This document shows positions 31,694 to 45,602 of a DNA stretch of 64,000 nt, piece by piece (positions within the stretch are counted from its first letter, which is position 1; every line of letters begins with the position of its first letter). The notes below the pieces were generated by a model that was not told the DNA's origin, ran no database searches, and saw only the letters and a list, made by a program, of their open reading frames with translations. The position numbers and the translations under genes were made by a program. The stretch is from Saccharothrix sp. NRRL B-16348 (GTDB lineage: Bacteria; Actinomycetota; Actinomycetes; Mycobacteriales; Pseudonocardiaceae): positions 1 to 64,000 of the forward strand of contig NZ_LGED01000270.1 of assembly GCF_001280085.1 (NCBI RefSeq), given 5' to 3'.

Positions 31694-33016
31694 TCAGGCG
31701 GTGAAGGCTTTGAAGATGTTCGTGAACTCGTACTGGGTCTGGCTGATGCTGCTGCACGTCGGCGAGATGCCGCCGCCCGGGCAGTTGCCGTTGTCCCGGC
31801 CCACCGACCAGAAGCCCAGCAGGCCGATGCGGTTCGTGTTGGCCCACGCCACGAGTTTGCGCGCGTGCGCCTGGGTGAAGACCTTGCCGTTGAAGTTGCG
31901 GCCGATCATCGGTGTCACGCCGAGCAGCCGCTTCAGCTCCGCGTCCGACTTGGCGGGCCAGATCGTCCTCAGCTGCCGCAGGCTGCTCTCGGCCGCCGCG
32001 ATGACGGCGTCGCCCCAGTCGGGGCGGGAGGAGCCGAACTCCATGGTCATGGGGTTCACCAGGACGGTCAGGTCCTTGGCGGCGGCGTTCTGCAGGACCT
32101 GCACCGAGTACGGGTCCATGCCGTAGTCGTCGCCCTGGACGCGCATCGTGTAGCTGATCGACGTGCCGCGTTCGGTCTGCAGGCGCTTCAACGCCGTGTT
32201 CACCATGTCGTGCGGGATGGCCGCCTCGACGTCCACGTCCAAGTGGTTGCTGCCGACGGCGTCGAGCACCTTTTTGTACGCCGCCAGCAACGCGTCCGCG
32301 GTGGAGCACGTGTGCTCCAGGTACGGCCCGGCGGCGCCGCCGGTCGCCACGATCACGTCGCCGCCCAACGCCTTCAGCGCGCGCACGTCGTTGATGATCC
32401 GGCTGTCGTGCAACGGGATCGTGCCGCCCCACGACGGGTTGCAGCCGGTGCTGTCGGCGAGCGCGAAGGCGAGCGTGAACACCTGCTGGCCGGTGGCGCG
32501 GGCGACCGACTCCAGTGACGGCGTCGGCATGGTGATGTCCACGTACGGCGCGGACTTCAGGCTGCCCGGCAGAGGCGGCTGGTCCGAAGTCGTAGTGGTA
32601 GTGGTGGTCGTCGTGCCGCCGGTGCAGGGTTGGCCGTTGAGCTTGCAGTTGGCGGGCAGGCCCGTGCCGTTCACCAGGAACCCGAACGACGTGGACGCGC
32701 CCGCCGCGAGGCTGCCGTTGTACTCACGGTTGGTGAACGCGTGGTGCGAGCCGCTGCTGGTCAGCGTGGCGTCCCAGTACGAGCCGGGCGTGCTGCCCGC
32801 CGGCAGGTCGAACTCGACCTTCCACCCGGACACCGCGCCGGACCCGGCGGTGACGGTGAACCTGCCCTGGTAGCCCGAACTCCACGTCGAGTCCTGGCTG
32901 AAGACCGCCGTCGGGGTCGGCGCGGCGCCCGCGGGGGCGGCCAGCAGCAGACCGGCGGTCAGGACAGCCGTGACGCCTGCCGCCAGTGCGGCCAGGCTCG
33001 TGCGCTTGAACGACAT
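31694..33016 (-). CDS. Secreted chitinase, CBM2-GH18
   Basis: A 440-residue secreted enzyme. Residues 1-32 are a signal peptide (SLAALAAGVTAVLTAGLLLA). Residues about 33-130 are a type 2 carbohydrate-binding module (FSQDSTWSSGYQGRFTVTAG, GSYWDATLTSSGSHHAFTN). A poly-Thr linker follows (nine Thr). The GH18 domain (about 150-440) has LDVDVE, the D-x-D-x-E catalytic signature, in HLDVDVEAAIP. The ATG at 33016 follows GGGAGGTACC. Two DasR-type palindromes lie 110 to 150 bases upstream. It should break chitin down for N-acetylglucosamine uptake under DasR control. Confidence 0.93.
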   Translation of the reverse strand: MSFKRTSLAALAAGVTAVLTAGLLLAAPAGAAPTPTAVFSQDSTWSSGYQGRFTVTAGSGAVSGWKVEFDLPAGSTPGSYWDATLTSSGSHHAFTNREYNGSLAAGASTSFGFLVNGTGLPANCKLNGQPCTGGTTTTTTTTTSDQPPLPGSLKSAPYVDITMPTPSLESVARATGQQVFTLAFALADSTGCNPSWGGTIPLHDSRIINDVRALKALGGDVIVATGGAAGPYLEHTCSTADALLAAYKKVLDAVGSNHLDVDVEAAIPHDMVNTALKRLQTERGTSISYTMRVQGDDYGMDPYSVQVLQNAAAKDLTVLVNPMTMEFGSSRPDWGDAVIAAAESSLRQLRTIWPAKSDAELKRLLGVTPMIGRNFNGKVFTQAHARKLVAWANTNRIGLLGFWSVGRDNGNCPGGGISPTCSSISQTQYEFTNIFKAFTA

Positions 33017-33127
33017 CGGTACCTCCCGTGCGGAGGGAAGTGGTGCGGGAGCGCGGGGCGCGGCACGCCCCCACACCACGTCGTGGCGGTGCCCTCGACC
33101 ACTGTCGGCACCGACAAGGTGACGGTA

Positions 33128-33163
33128 GGTGGTCTGGACCATGGCGTCAATGGGTCTAGACCT
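33128..33163 (-). promoter_or_regulatory. Two DasR-type boxes before the chitinase gene
   Basis: TGGTCTGGACCA (33130-33141) and GGGTCTAGACCT (33152-33163) match the DasR-responsive element, whose core is TGGTCTAGACCA. They also match the direct repeats of Streptomyces chi promoters. Their centres are 22 bases apart, two turns of the helix. They would keep the chitinase gene repressed until glucosamine-6-phosphate accumulates. Confidence 0.8.
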
Positions 33164-33208
33164 TTTCGCGCCTGAACGGCCGGGCGCCCGTGGTGGGAGA
33201 CTGTCCGC

Positions 33209-34219
33209 GTGGATGCCCTCCCTTGGTCCGCCGGCGCCGCAACCGGCATCGGCTCGCTACCCGGAACCGACCCGCTGGAGGCCGCCAGGATCGTCCTCGG
33301 CGAACTCCCCGACCTCCCTCACCTGCCCGAACTCCCCGCTCGGGGAGTCGGCGGGGACATGATCGGCCGCACCGCCGCGCTCCTGGTCGACCTGCCGGTC
33401 GAGGTGGTCCCGTCCGGCTGGCGGACCACCGCGCACCCCGGCAAGGACCACCGGCGCGCGGTCGACCTGCTGCGCCGCGACCTGGACGCGTTCGAAGAGG
33501 CCGCCGAGCCCGCTCCGCCGCGGGTCGTCAAGGTGCAGTCCGCCGGGCCGTGGACGCTCACCGCGAGCGTCGAGCTGCTCCGCGGCCACCGCGTGCTGAC
33601 CGACAAGGGCGCGCTGCGCGAGTACACCCAGTCCCTGGTCGAAGGGCTCAACCGGCACGTCGCCGAGGTCGCCAAGCGCACCGGCGCGAAGGTCGTCGTG
33701 CAGCTGGACGAACCGGCGCTGCCCGCCGTGCTCAAGGGCCTGCTGCCCACGCCGTCCAAGCTCGGCACGGTCGCCGCCGTCCCCGAGCCGGACGCGCGGG
33801 CGCTGCTTGAGACCGTGATCGACGGCGTCGACGCGGACGTGATCGTGCACTGCTGCGCCTCGAAGCCGCCGATCACGCTGATCCGCCAGGCGGGCGCGCG
33901 GGCCGTCTCGTTCGACGTCACGGTCCTGGACGACACGATGTGGGACGAGATCGGCGAGGCGTGGGAGGAGAAGACCCAGCTGTTCCTGGGCCTCGCCCCG
34001 AGCACGGACCCGACCACGCCGCAGACGCTGAAGTCGCTGGCCCAGCCCGCGTTGGACCTGGTGGACCGGCTCGGCTTCCCGCGGTCGATCCTCGGCACGC
34101 ACGCGGTGCCGACGCCGACGTGCGGCATGGCGGGCGCGAGCGAGAAGTGGGTGCGGCGGGCGTTGGCGTTGACGCGCGACGTGGGCAAGGCGTTCGTGGA
34201 ACCGCCCGAGAACTGGTGA
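33209..34219 (+). CDS. MetE-like, cobalamin-independent methionine synthase family protein
   Basis: A 336-residue protein of the UROD/MetE fold, corresponding to the C-terminal catalytic barrel only. Family blocks are AGAATGIGSLPGTDPLEAAR, KVQSAGPWTLTASVELLRG, VVQLDEPALPAVLKGLL, and VIVHCCASKPPITLIRQAG with the zinc-ligand-like HCC. It lacks the N-terminal folate domain of true MetE. Actinobacteria carry this short form near ligA (Rv3015c in mycobacteria). Its substrate is not established. It starts at GTG 33209. Confidence 0.85.
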   Translation: MDALPWSAGAATGIGSLPGTDPLEAARIVLGELPDLPHLPELPARGVGGDMIGRTAALLVDLPVEVVPSGWRTTAHPGKDHRRAVDLLRRDLDAFEEAAEPAPPRVVKVQSAGPWTLTASVELLRGHRVLTDKGALREYTQSLVEGLNRHVAEVAKRTGAKVVVQLDEPALPAVLKGLLPTPSKLGTVAAVPEPDARALLETVIDGVDADVIVHCCASKPPITLIRQAGARAVSFDVTVLDDTMWDEIGEAWEEKTQLFLGLAPSTDPTTPQTLKSLAQPALDLVDRLGFPRSILGTHAVPTPTCGMAGASEKWVRRALALTRDVGKAFVEPPENW

Positions 34220-34225
34220 CCCCGG

Positions 34226-34729
34226 CTACAGGTCGCCGAACGGCGCGGCGTAGGCGAAGGGGCCGGTGAGGTCGGGCGTGTAGGCGGTGAGGGTGCGGAC
34301 CTGGAAGTACGGCGTCCAGTCCGGGTCGGGTGGCGTGATGCCGCGGGTCGACGCGGGCCGGAAGCCGAAGCGCGAGTAGTAGGCCGGGTCGCCGAGGAGG
34401 ATCACCAGGGGCTCACCGAGGGCGTCGGCAGCGCCCAGCACGGTGTGCATCAGGGCCTTGCCGACGCCGGAGCGTTGGTGGGCGGGCAGCACGCTGAGCG
34501 GGCCCAGGCCGAGAGCGGGGGCGTCGCCGACGGAGCCACGCGTGCACACGACGTGCCCGACGACGACGCCGTCCACCTCGGCGACCAGCGACAGGGCCGG
34601 GATCCACCCCGGATCCGCCCGGAGCGCGTCGACCAGCCCCGCCTCACCGCCCGGTCGGGCCGCGAACGCGGCCTCCGTCACGTCGTGGATGGCCCGGATG
34701 TCGGCGGCGGTCTCGCGTCGGATCAGCAC
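34226..34729 (-). CDS. YhbS-type GNAT acetyltransferase
   Basis: A 167-residue acetyltransferase starting at GTG 34727-34729. The acetyl-CoA loop LGPLSVLPAHQRSGVGKALM (about 75-95) and the C-terminal VILLGDPAYYSRFGFRPAST are characteristic of the YhbS group. The acceptor is unknown. It ends seven bases past the stop of the MetE-like gene on the opposite strand. Confidence 0.85.
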   Translation of the reverse strand: MLIRRETAADIRAIHDVTEAAFAARPGGEAGLVDALRADPGWIPALSLVAEVDGVVVGHVVCTRGSVGDAPALGLGPLSVLPAHQRSGVGKALMHTVLGAADALGEPLVILLGDPAYYSRFGFRPASTRGITPPDPDWTPYFQVRTLTAYTPDLTGPFAYAAPFGDL

Positions 34730-34740
34730 GACACAGCACC

Positions 34741-35646
34741 CTACGACCCCACCAGGTGAACCCCCGAGGACATTTCCGCCCCGCGCAGGAACGCCAGCAG
34801 CACGCTCTGGAACGCCCGCCCGGCCGACGTCGGCGCCACGTCCGTCCGGTGCGCCAACGCCACCGTCCGAGTGGTGCTGGGCGCCAACGGCGTCCCGTGC
34901 AACGACCGCGTGGCCAGCACCGTGCTCGGCACGATCGCCACCCCCAACCCCACCTCCACGAACCGCAGCACGGCGTCCATCTCGCCGCCCTCCACCGCGA
35001 ACCGCGGCTCGAACCCCGCCTGACGGCACGCCGCCAACGTCGTCTCCCGCAGGTCGTACCCCGGCCGGAACATCACCAGCGGGTGCTCGCGCAGGTCCGT
35101 CAAGCGCAGCCGGGTCACCCCCAACGGCGCCGCGGACGCCACCACCAGCTCCTCCCGCAGCACCGGCACCACCGTCAACGCCCGGTCCGCGTCCGCCGGC
35201 GACACGATCACCAGCGCCAGGTCGAGCTGCCCCGCCTCCAACGCCGCCACGAGGTCGCGCGACCCGCCCTCCGTCACCGACACCTGGATGCCGGGGTACT
35301 CGTCGTGGTACCGCTTGATCACGTCCGCGAACAGGCTGCCGCACAGGCTCGGCGTCGCGCCCACCCGCACCCGGCCCCGCCGCAGCCCCACCAGCTCGGC
35401 CACCTCCAGCCGCGCCGTGTCCACATCGGACAGGATCCGGGCAGCCACCGGCAGCAGCGCCTCACCCGCCGGCGTCAGCGTGACGTTCCCGCGCGCCCGG
35501 CTGAACAGCTCCGCGCCCAGCTCCTTCTCCAACGCGTGGATCTGCTTGGACAGTGAGGGCTGCGCCACACGCGCCTCCGCCGCCGCCCGCGTGAAGTGCC
35601 GTGTCCGGGCCACTGCCAGGAAGTACACGAGCTGCTGGAGCGTCAT
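34741..35646 (-). CDS. LysR-family regulator, divergent from sdhCAB
   Basis: A 301-residue LysR regulator. Residues 1-60 are the winged helix (LQQLVYFLAVARTRHFTRAA then RVAQPSLSKQIHALEKELGA). The rest is the effector-binding domain (GRVRVGATPSLCGSLFADVI). It is divergent from sdhC over 72 bases, so it most likely regulates the succinate dehydrogenase operon and itself. A LysR-sdhCAB order occurs in other actinobacteria. The inducer is unknown. Confidence 0.9.
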   Translation of the reverse strand: MTLQQLVYFLAVARTRHFTRAAAEARVAQPSLSKQIHALEKELGAELFSRARGNVTLTPAGEALLPVAARILSDVDTARLEVAELVGLRRGRVRVGATPSLCGSLFADVIKRYHDEYPGIQVSVTEGGSRDLVAALEAGQLDLALVIVSPADADRALTVVPVLREELVVASAAPLGVTRLRLTDLREHPLVMFRPGYDLRETTLAACRQAGFEPRFAVEGGEMDAVLRFVEVGLGVAIVPSTVLATRSLHGTPLAPSTTRTVALAHRTDVAPTSAGRAFQSVLLAFLRGAEMSSGVHLVGS

Positions 35647-35718
35647 AGTCCCAGGCTATCTTCAGGCAGCTCACGATGTATTGGACGACTCGTCACACCG
35701 GTTCCTAGCGTCAGCGAC

Positions 35719-36348
35719 GTGGACACGATCGGGCTCTACCGCACCACCGTCGGCAAGAAAGTCGTCATGGCGGTCACCGGCGCCGGAATGCTGCTGTACG
35801 TCGTCGTGCACATGCTCGGCAACCTGACCGTCTTCTCCGGCCCCGACGCGATCAACGGCTACGGCCACTGGCTGCGCGACATCGGCGTGGTCTGGCCGAC
35901 GCGGGTGGCGCTGCTCGCCTGCGTGGCGCTGCACTTCGTCGCCGCCTACCAACTGACCGCGAAGGCGCGCAGGGCGAGAGGCCGGTACGAGCACCGCCGA
36001 CGCGTCCAGGGCAGCTACGCGGCCCGCACCATGCGCTGGGGCGGCGTGATCATCGCCCTGTTCGTCGTCTACCACCTGCTCGACCTCACCGTCGGGTGGC
36101 TCAACCCCAACGGCGTGCCCGGCGAGATCCACGCGAACGTGGTCGCCGACTTCCGGCACTGGTACGTGGTGCTGGCGTACACCGTCGCCGTGCTGGCCCT
36201 GGGCTTCCACATCCGCCACGGCGTGTGGAGCGCCACCCAGACCCTCGGCGTCACCACCTCGCGCGTGATCGGCCTCGGCGTCGCCGTGACCATCTGCGCC
36301 GGGTTCCTCTCCGTTCCCTTCGCCGTCTTCACCGGATTGGTGAGCTGA
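35719..36348 (+). CDS. sdhC: Succinate dehydrogenase cytochrome b subunit
   Basis: A 209-residue membrane anchor with five hydrophobic helices and conserved histidines for heme ([58 protein letters not shown]). This is the single-subunit, two-heme type found with three-gene sdhCAB operons. The GTG at 35719 lies 72 bases from the divergent LysR start. It is followed after one base by sdhA. Confidence 0.92.
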   Translation: MDTIGLYRTTVGKKVVMAVTGAGMLLYVVVHMLGNLTVFSGPDAINGYGHWLRDIGVVWPTRVALLACVALHFVAAYQLTAKARRARGRYEHRRRVQGSYAARTMRWGGVIIALFVVYHLLDLTVGWLNPNGVPGEIHANVVADFRHWYVVLAYTVAVLALGFHIRHGVWSATQTLGVTTSRVIGLGVAVTICAGFLSVPFAVFTGLVS

Positions 36349-36349
36349 C

Positions 36350-38259
<1,910 letters not shown>

Positions 38260-38263
<4 letters not shown>

Positions 38264-39006
38264 AGCTGACCCTGCGGATCTGGCGGCAGAGCGGCGCCAC
38301 CGGGCGGCTGGTGGAGTACCCGATGGACGACCTGTCGCCGGACATGTCGTTCCTGGAAGCGCTGGACGTGCTCAACGAGCGGTTGATCACGTCCGGGCAG
38401 GAGCCCGTGGCGTTCGATCACGACTGCCGCGAGGGCATCTGCGGCATGTGCGGGATGATGATCAACGGGATGGCGCACGGGCCGGAGAAGGCCACCACGG
38501 CGTGTCAGTTGCACCTGCGGCACTTCCGCGACGGCGACGTGGTGACCGTGGAGCCGTGGCGCGCCGAGCCGTTCCCGGTGGTGCGCGACCTGGTGGTGGA
38601 CCGGTCGGCGTTCGACCGGATCGTGGCGGCCGGTGGGTACATCAGCGTGCCGACCGGGTCCGCGCCGGACGCGCACGCCACCCCCGTGCCCAAGCCCGAC
38701 GCCGACACGGCGTTCGAAGCGGCGGCGTGCATCGGCTGCGGCGCGTGCGTGGCGGCGTGCCCCAACGGTTCCGCGATGCTGTTCACCGCCGCCAAGGCCA
38801 CGCACCTCGGCGTGCTGCCGCAAGGGCAGCCGGAGCGGTACTCGCGGGCGCGGGACATGGTCGCCGAGCACGACGCGTCCGGTTTCGGCGGCTGCACGAA
38901 CACCGGCGAGTGCACGTCGGCGTGCCCCAAGGGCATCCCGCTGACCACCATCGCCCGGCTGAACGCCGACCTGCTGCGCGCTCACACCACCCGCAGCGAC
39001 AGGTAA
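38260..39006 (+). CDS. sdhB: Succinate dehydrogenase iron-sulfur subunit
   Basis: A 248-residue subunit that carries the iron-sulfur clusters. [19 protein letters not shown] (about 54-72) and the Cys in KATTACQLH bind the 2Fe-2S cluster. [15 protein letters not shown] (about 155-169) and [17 protein letters not shown] (about 209-225) bind the 4Fe-4S and 3Fe-4S clusters. The start overlaps the sdhA stop (ATGA). Its 3' end overlaps the yeiH-like gene on the other strand by 25 bases. Confidence 0.95.
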
Positions 39007-39830
39007 CCCGTCCCGCACACCAGGAGCGTCGAGAGCAGCCCCAGGAGGAGCGCCCTGGGGCTGGTCCGCACGAGGCTCTTGAGGCGCACCGACGTGCCCA
39101 AGCCGAACAGCGCGGCGGCCAGCACGACCGTCGTCACGGTGCCGGCCACGTCCAGCACGGCCCGCGGCACCAGCGGGCTGACCAGCATCAACGCCAGGAA
39201 ACCGAGCAGGAAACCCGGCACCAGCGGCGCGCCCCGCCCGCCGACACCGGCCACGATCGGCGCCAGCAGCGCCACCCGACCCAACTTCACCGCCATGGCC
39301 GTCGCCAGACCCCCGGCGGGCGCGGCGGCGGCCACCTGCGCCACCTCGTGCACGCTCAGCCCGATCCACTGCGGTGAGGCGTTCAGCAGCGGCAGCGCGA
39401 CCATCGCCAGCGTGCCGTAGAGCGTGACGAGCGCGACGCTGGTCGCCACGTGCTCGTCCTCCCGCTCCACCCGGCCCTCGACGGCGGCGATGGCCGACGC
39501 GCCGCAGATCGAGAAACCGCTGGCCACGAGGAGGTACAGGCCGCGCGGCAGACGCAGCCAGCGGCCGAGCGCCACGGTGCCGAAGAACGTCACCGAGACC
39601 GTGGCGACGATCGCCACCAGAACGCCCGGTCCCAGATCGAGAAGTTGCACAACGGACAGTTGCAGACCGAGCAGCACCACCCCGGTGCGCAGCAGCTTGC
39701 GCGTCACGCCCGTCAGCTCAGGCAGGCGTCCACCCACCAGCACACCCAGGACCAACGCGGCGATCAGCACACCACCCAGCCTCCGTCCACGCGCGCGTTC
39801 CCGGTAGGCGGCCGTCGACTCTGGGGTCAT
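38982..39830 (-). CDS. YeiH-family putative sulfate exporter
   Basis: A 282-residue membrane protein of the UPF0324/YeiH family, with about eight or nine hydrophobic segments. Family marks are [20 protein letters not shown] followed by VEGRVERED, and [20 protein letters not shown] text in [20 protein letters not shown]. It is shorter than the usual length of about 330. The role as a sulfate or sulfite exporter is by family annotation only. Its ATG is 11 bases from that of the divergent LysR gene and lies in the arm of a shared palindrome. Confidence 0.85.
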   Translation of the reverse strand: MTPESTAAYRERARGRRLGGVLIAALVLGVLVGGRLPELTGVTRKLLRTGVVLLGLQLSVVQLLDLGPGVLVAIVATVSVTFFGTVALGRWLRLPRGLYLLVASGFSICGASAIAAVEGRVEREDEHVATSVALVTLYGTLAMVALPLLNASPQWIGLSVHEVAQVAAAAPAGGLATAMAVKLGRVALLAPIVAGVGGRGAPLVPGFLLGFLALMLVSPLVPRAVLDVAGTVTTVVLAAALFGLGTSVRLKSLVRTSPRALLLGLLSTLLVCGTGYLSLRVV

Positions 39831-39849
39831 ACCCTGTGGCTATGACCCC
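39823..39849. promoter_or_regulatory. Operator palindrome covering two divergent start codons
   Basis: GGGGTCATA (39823-39831) and TATGACCCC (39841-39849) form a perfect 9-bp inverted repeat. Each arm contains the ATG of one divergent gene, and both proteins begin MTP. A T-N11-A LysR motif (T39830, A39842) is at its centre. The LysR protein encoded to the right could bind here and block or direct both transcripts, which must be leaderless or start inside the opposite gene. Confidence 0.6.
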
Positions 39850-40759
39850 GGACCTCGAATCGCTGCGCCTGCTGGTGCTCGTCGGGGAGCTGGGCAGCCT
39901 CGGGCGGGCCGCCGAGCAACTGGGCATCGCGCAGCCGTCGGCGAGCAAGCGGCTGTCCACACTGGAACGACGACTCGGCCTCGTGCTGGTCGACCGGGGA
40001 CGGCGCGGCTCCGTGCTCACGCCCGCCGGCGTCGTGGTGACCGAACGGGCACGGCGCGTGCTGGACGAGGTCGCCGGCCTGGTGGAAGGCGCGCGGGCAC
40101 TGCGGTCGGCACAGGAGGCCGAGTTGCGCGTCGCCGCGAGCATGACCGTGGCCGAACACCTCGCGCCGAGCTGGATCGGCGAACTCCGCCGCGCCCGACC
40201 CGACCTGCGCGTCGGCCTGCGGGTGACGAACTCGGAGACGGTCGGCGCTCTCGTCCGCGACGGCGTGGTCGACCTGGGCTTCGTCGAAGCGCCAGGCCCG
40301 CTACCAGGGCTTTCGTCGCGGAAGGTGGCCGTGGACCGGCTCGCCGTGGTCGTCGCGCCCGGCCACCCGTGGTCCCGCCGGCGCCGGCCCCTCACCCCGC
40401 CGGAACTGGCCGCGACGCCCCTCGTGATGCGCGAACGCGGCTCCGGCACCCGCGACACCCTCGACCGGGCGTTGCCCGACGCGTGCCCGCCCGCGTTGGA
40501 ACTCGGCTCCACCACGGCCGTGCGCGGCGCGGTGGTCGCCGGCGTCGCGCCCGCCGCCCTGAGCGTGCTCGCGGTGGCCGTCGACCTCGCCGAAGGCAGG
40601 CTGGTCGAAGTGCCCGTCGACCTCGACCTGCGCCGCGTGCTGCGCGCCGTGTGGCCCGGCGGGCGACGGCTGGTGGGACCCGCCGCGGAACTCCTCGCGG
40701 TGGCCGCACGTCGTGGTCCGGCACAGCCACAATCCGCAACGGCCGCGGTCCGGTCGTAG
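39842..40759 (+). CDS. LysR-family regulator, CysB/Cbl-like partner of YeiH
   Basis: A 305-residue LysR regulator. The helix-turn-helix is in residues 5-60 (LRLLVLVGELGSLGRAAEQL then GIAQPSASKRLSTLERRLG), followed by the ligand-binding fold (ELRVAASMTVAEHLAPSWIG). It is divergent from the YeiH-like exporter with 11 bases between start codons, which strongly implies control of that gene, as known for YeiE-YeiH in enterobacteria. I chose the ATG at 39842; a GTG at 39836 is in frame. Confidence 0.9.
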   Translation: MTPDLESLRLLVLVGELGSLGRAAEQLGIAQPSASKRLSTLERRLGLVLVDRGRRGSVLTPAGVVVTERARRVLDEVAGLVEGARALRSAQEAELRVAASMTVAEHLAPSWIGELRRARPDLRVGLRVTNSETVGALVRDGVVDLGFVEAPGPLPGLSSRKVAVDRLAVVVAPGHPWSRRRRPLTPPELAATPLVMRERGSGTRDTLDRALPDACPPALELGSTTAVRGAVVAGVAPAALSVLAVAVDLAEGRLVEVPVDLDLRRVLRAVWPGGRRLVGPAAELLAVAARRGPAQPQSATAAVRS

Positions 40760-40771
40760 TTCAATGAACGC

Positions 40772-43619
<2,848 letters not shown>

Positions 43620-44488
43620 CCACCCCCACAACCCACTGACCAGCCCTTTCCCCAGTCACCCCACCCACGACCGAGTGATCACGATAGGAGTACCAACCGA
43701 AAACACCGTTATCCCCAACCTGAAACGTCGGTTGAAACAACGAGGCCGCCAACCAACCCCACCCCCAACCCACCCCGGCCCCAGACCGCTCCTCTGCCCA
43801 CCGACCCACACACCGCCCAGCGCCCCGGCCCGCCATCAAGCCGCCACCCACGTCGCTGAGCGGCACCCCGCTCCGCCAGCCGTGGGCCCCGCGACGCCAC
43901 GCGTGGCACGCGCACCGGGCCGTGCCTCGCCCTCCGCAGCCGCCCTCCGCAGCCGCCCGCCGCCCGCAGCCCTGCCCCGCCGCCCCGCCCCGCAGCCCTG
44001 CCCCGCAGCCCTGCGCCGTGACCCGCAAACCCCGAGCGCCACGCCGGGCCTGCGTCGCTCTGGCGTGGCGTCAGCTCACGCCGCCCAGCGCCCTCCGTTG
44101 GCCATCGTCGTGCCAGGCACCCCGCGCACGTGACGCCGGTCCGCCGCGTCTGACATCGGTCCGCCCGACACCGCCGCCGCATGCCACCTCGGCCTGTTCA
44201 CCCGCCACGACCCGCGCATGCAGGTCCCGAAACAACCTCGCGGCGTGCTCCGCCGACCGGGGTAGCCGGAAGTCCGGCTACCTCACCCGTTCGTGTGGTC
44301 AGTCGAGTCCGTGCTTGCGTCGCATCCGCTCGGAACCCAGGTCCAGCCAGGTGCAGGCAGGTACAGGCTGTAGCCAGGTGCCCTCTCGGGCGTGGGGTTC
44401 CGCAACCCGGACGGCTGGCGAAGGCGATGTCGGGCAGTTCGACGCATCCGGGAAGTGTCATCACGCCGCCCCAGTTCGCCAAGGTGGG
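43620..44488. other. Gene-free C-rich region with short repeats
   Basis: About 870 bases without a convincing gene. From 43.74 to 44.03 kb the plus strand is extremely C-rich with low complexity; CGCAGCC and GCAGCCCTGCCCCGC words recur between 43930 and 44020. The open frames on both strands here encode Pro/Arg/Ala runs with no protein features. The first part (43666-43740) is more AT-rich. Confidence 0.5.
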
Positions 44489-45598
44489 TTACCCCAGACG
44501 GGTCACCACGGTGAGGCCGCCGCCGGGACGGGCGTGAGTCTCCAACGCCCCACCGTGTGCCGCGACGACAGACGCCACGATGGACAGGCCGAGGCCGACG
44601 CCCTGGTCCGACGCCGTGCGGTCGACCGCGACCCGGCGGAACGGCTCGGTCAGCGAAGCCAGTGCCTCCTCCGGCACGACGGCGCCGGTGTTCTCGACCG
44701 TGAGGGACGACGTCGCGTCGACCCGCAACCAGACCTCACCGCCGCGGTGGTTGTGCCTGATGGCGTTCTGCACGAGGTTGGCGACCATCTGCTCCAGCAG
44801 CAGGACGTCTCCCGACACGACGGCGGGTTCGAGGTCGGCGTGGAGCGCCACGCCGGCGTGGTCGGCGTCCGCCCGGTGTGCCTGGACCACCTGTCGGACG
44901 ACGTCGTCCAGCCGCACCGGTCGCTCCGCCGACAGGCCGCGGTCGCTCATCGCGAGTACCAGCAGCCCTTCGATGAGCCGTTCGCTGCGGGCGTTCATGG
45001 CCAGCAGCCGCTGCCCGAGGTCGGTGAACTCGGCGCTCATCCCCGGCCGCGTGAGGGCGACCTCGATCATCGTGTGCTGGATGGCGAGAGGGGTGCGCAG
45101 CTCGTGCGAGGCGTTCGCGACGAAGCGCCGCTGGCTGTCGAACGCGTCGGACAGGCGGTCGAGCATGTCGTCGAAGGTGTCCGCCAGTTCGGTCAGCTCG
45201 TCGCGCTTGCCGGACATCGCCAACCGGTGCCGTTCGAGGTTGTCGATGCTCAGCCGGCGCGCCGCCGCCGTGATCTGCTTGACCGGGCGCAACACCCGAC
45301 CGGCCACCACCCGGCCGAGCAGCACCGCCAGCGCGGCCGCCAGGGCCAGTGCGGCGGACGACTGCACGAGCAGCGTGGTCAGCGTCGCGTCCCGGTAGTC
45401 CTGCAACGGCTGGAGGACCGTCACGCGGACCGACCCGTCCGCGCTCGTCCGCTCGCCCGCGAAGGAGATCGGCGTGGGCAGGTTGGCCTGCACGAGCAGG
45501 TAGTTGGCGGCCAACAGGATGGCGCCGCTCAGCAGGAACAGCGCGCCGACGAGCACGCTCAGCCTCGTCTTGACCGACCAGTCACTCGCTCCGCGCAC
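44489..45598 (-). CDS. Two-component sensor histidine kinase
   Basis: A 369-residue OmpR/EnvZ-type kinase. Two membrane helices (about 14-33 and 80-100) flank a short extracellular domain of about 45 residues. HAMP is about 100-150. The H-box is ASHELRTPLAIQHTM (about H165), the N-box NLVQNAIRHNHRGGE, and the G-box SDQGVGLGLSIVASVV. The short sensor loop is typical of kinases that sense peptides or envelope stress through the membrane. It lies four bases after the response regulator gene. Confidence 0.93.
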   Translation of the reverse strand: MRGASDWSVKTRLSVLVGALFLLSGAILLAANYLLVQANLPTPISFAGERTSADGSVRVTVLQPLQDYRDATLTTLLVQSSAALALAAALAVLLGRVVAGRVLRPVKQITAAARRLSIDNLERHRLAMSGKRDELTELADTFDDMLDRLSDAFDSQRRFVANASHELRTPLAIQHTMIEVALTRPGMSAEFTDLGQRLLAMNARSERLIEGLLVLAMSDRGLSAERPVRLDDVVRQVVQAHRADADHAGVALHADLEPAVVSGDVLLLEQMVANLVQNAIRHNHRGGEVWLRVDATSSLTVENTGAVVPEEALASLTEPFRRVAVDRTASDQGVGLGLSIVASVVAAHGGALETHARPGGGLTVVTRLG

Positions 45599-45602
45599 CC
45601 CG

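Noticed and set aside
43675..44133. A 152-residue Pro/Arg-rich frame after ligA
   Set aside because: It follows the C-rich low-complexity tract and has no domain or credible start context.
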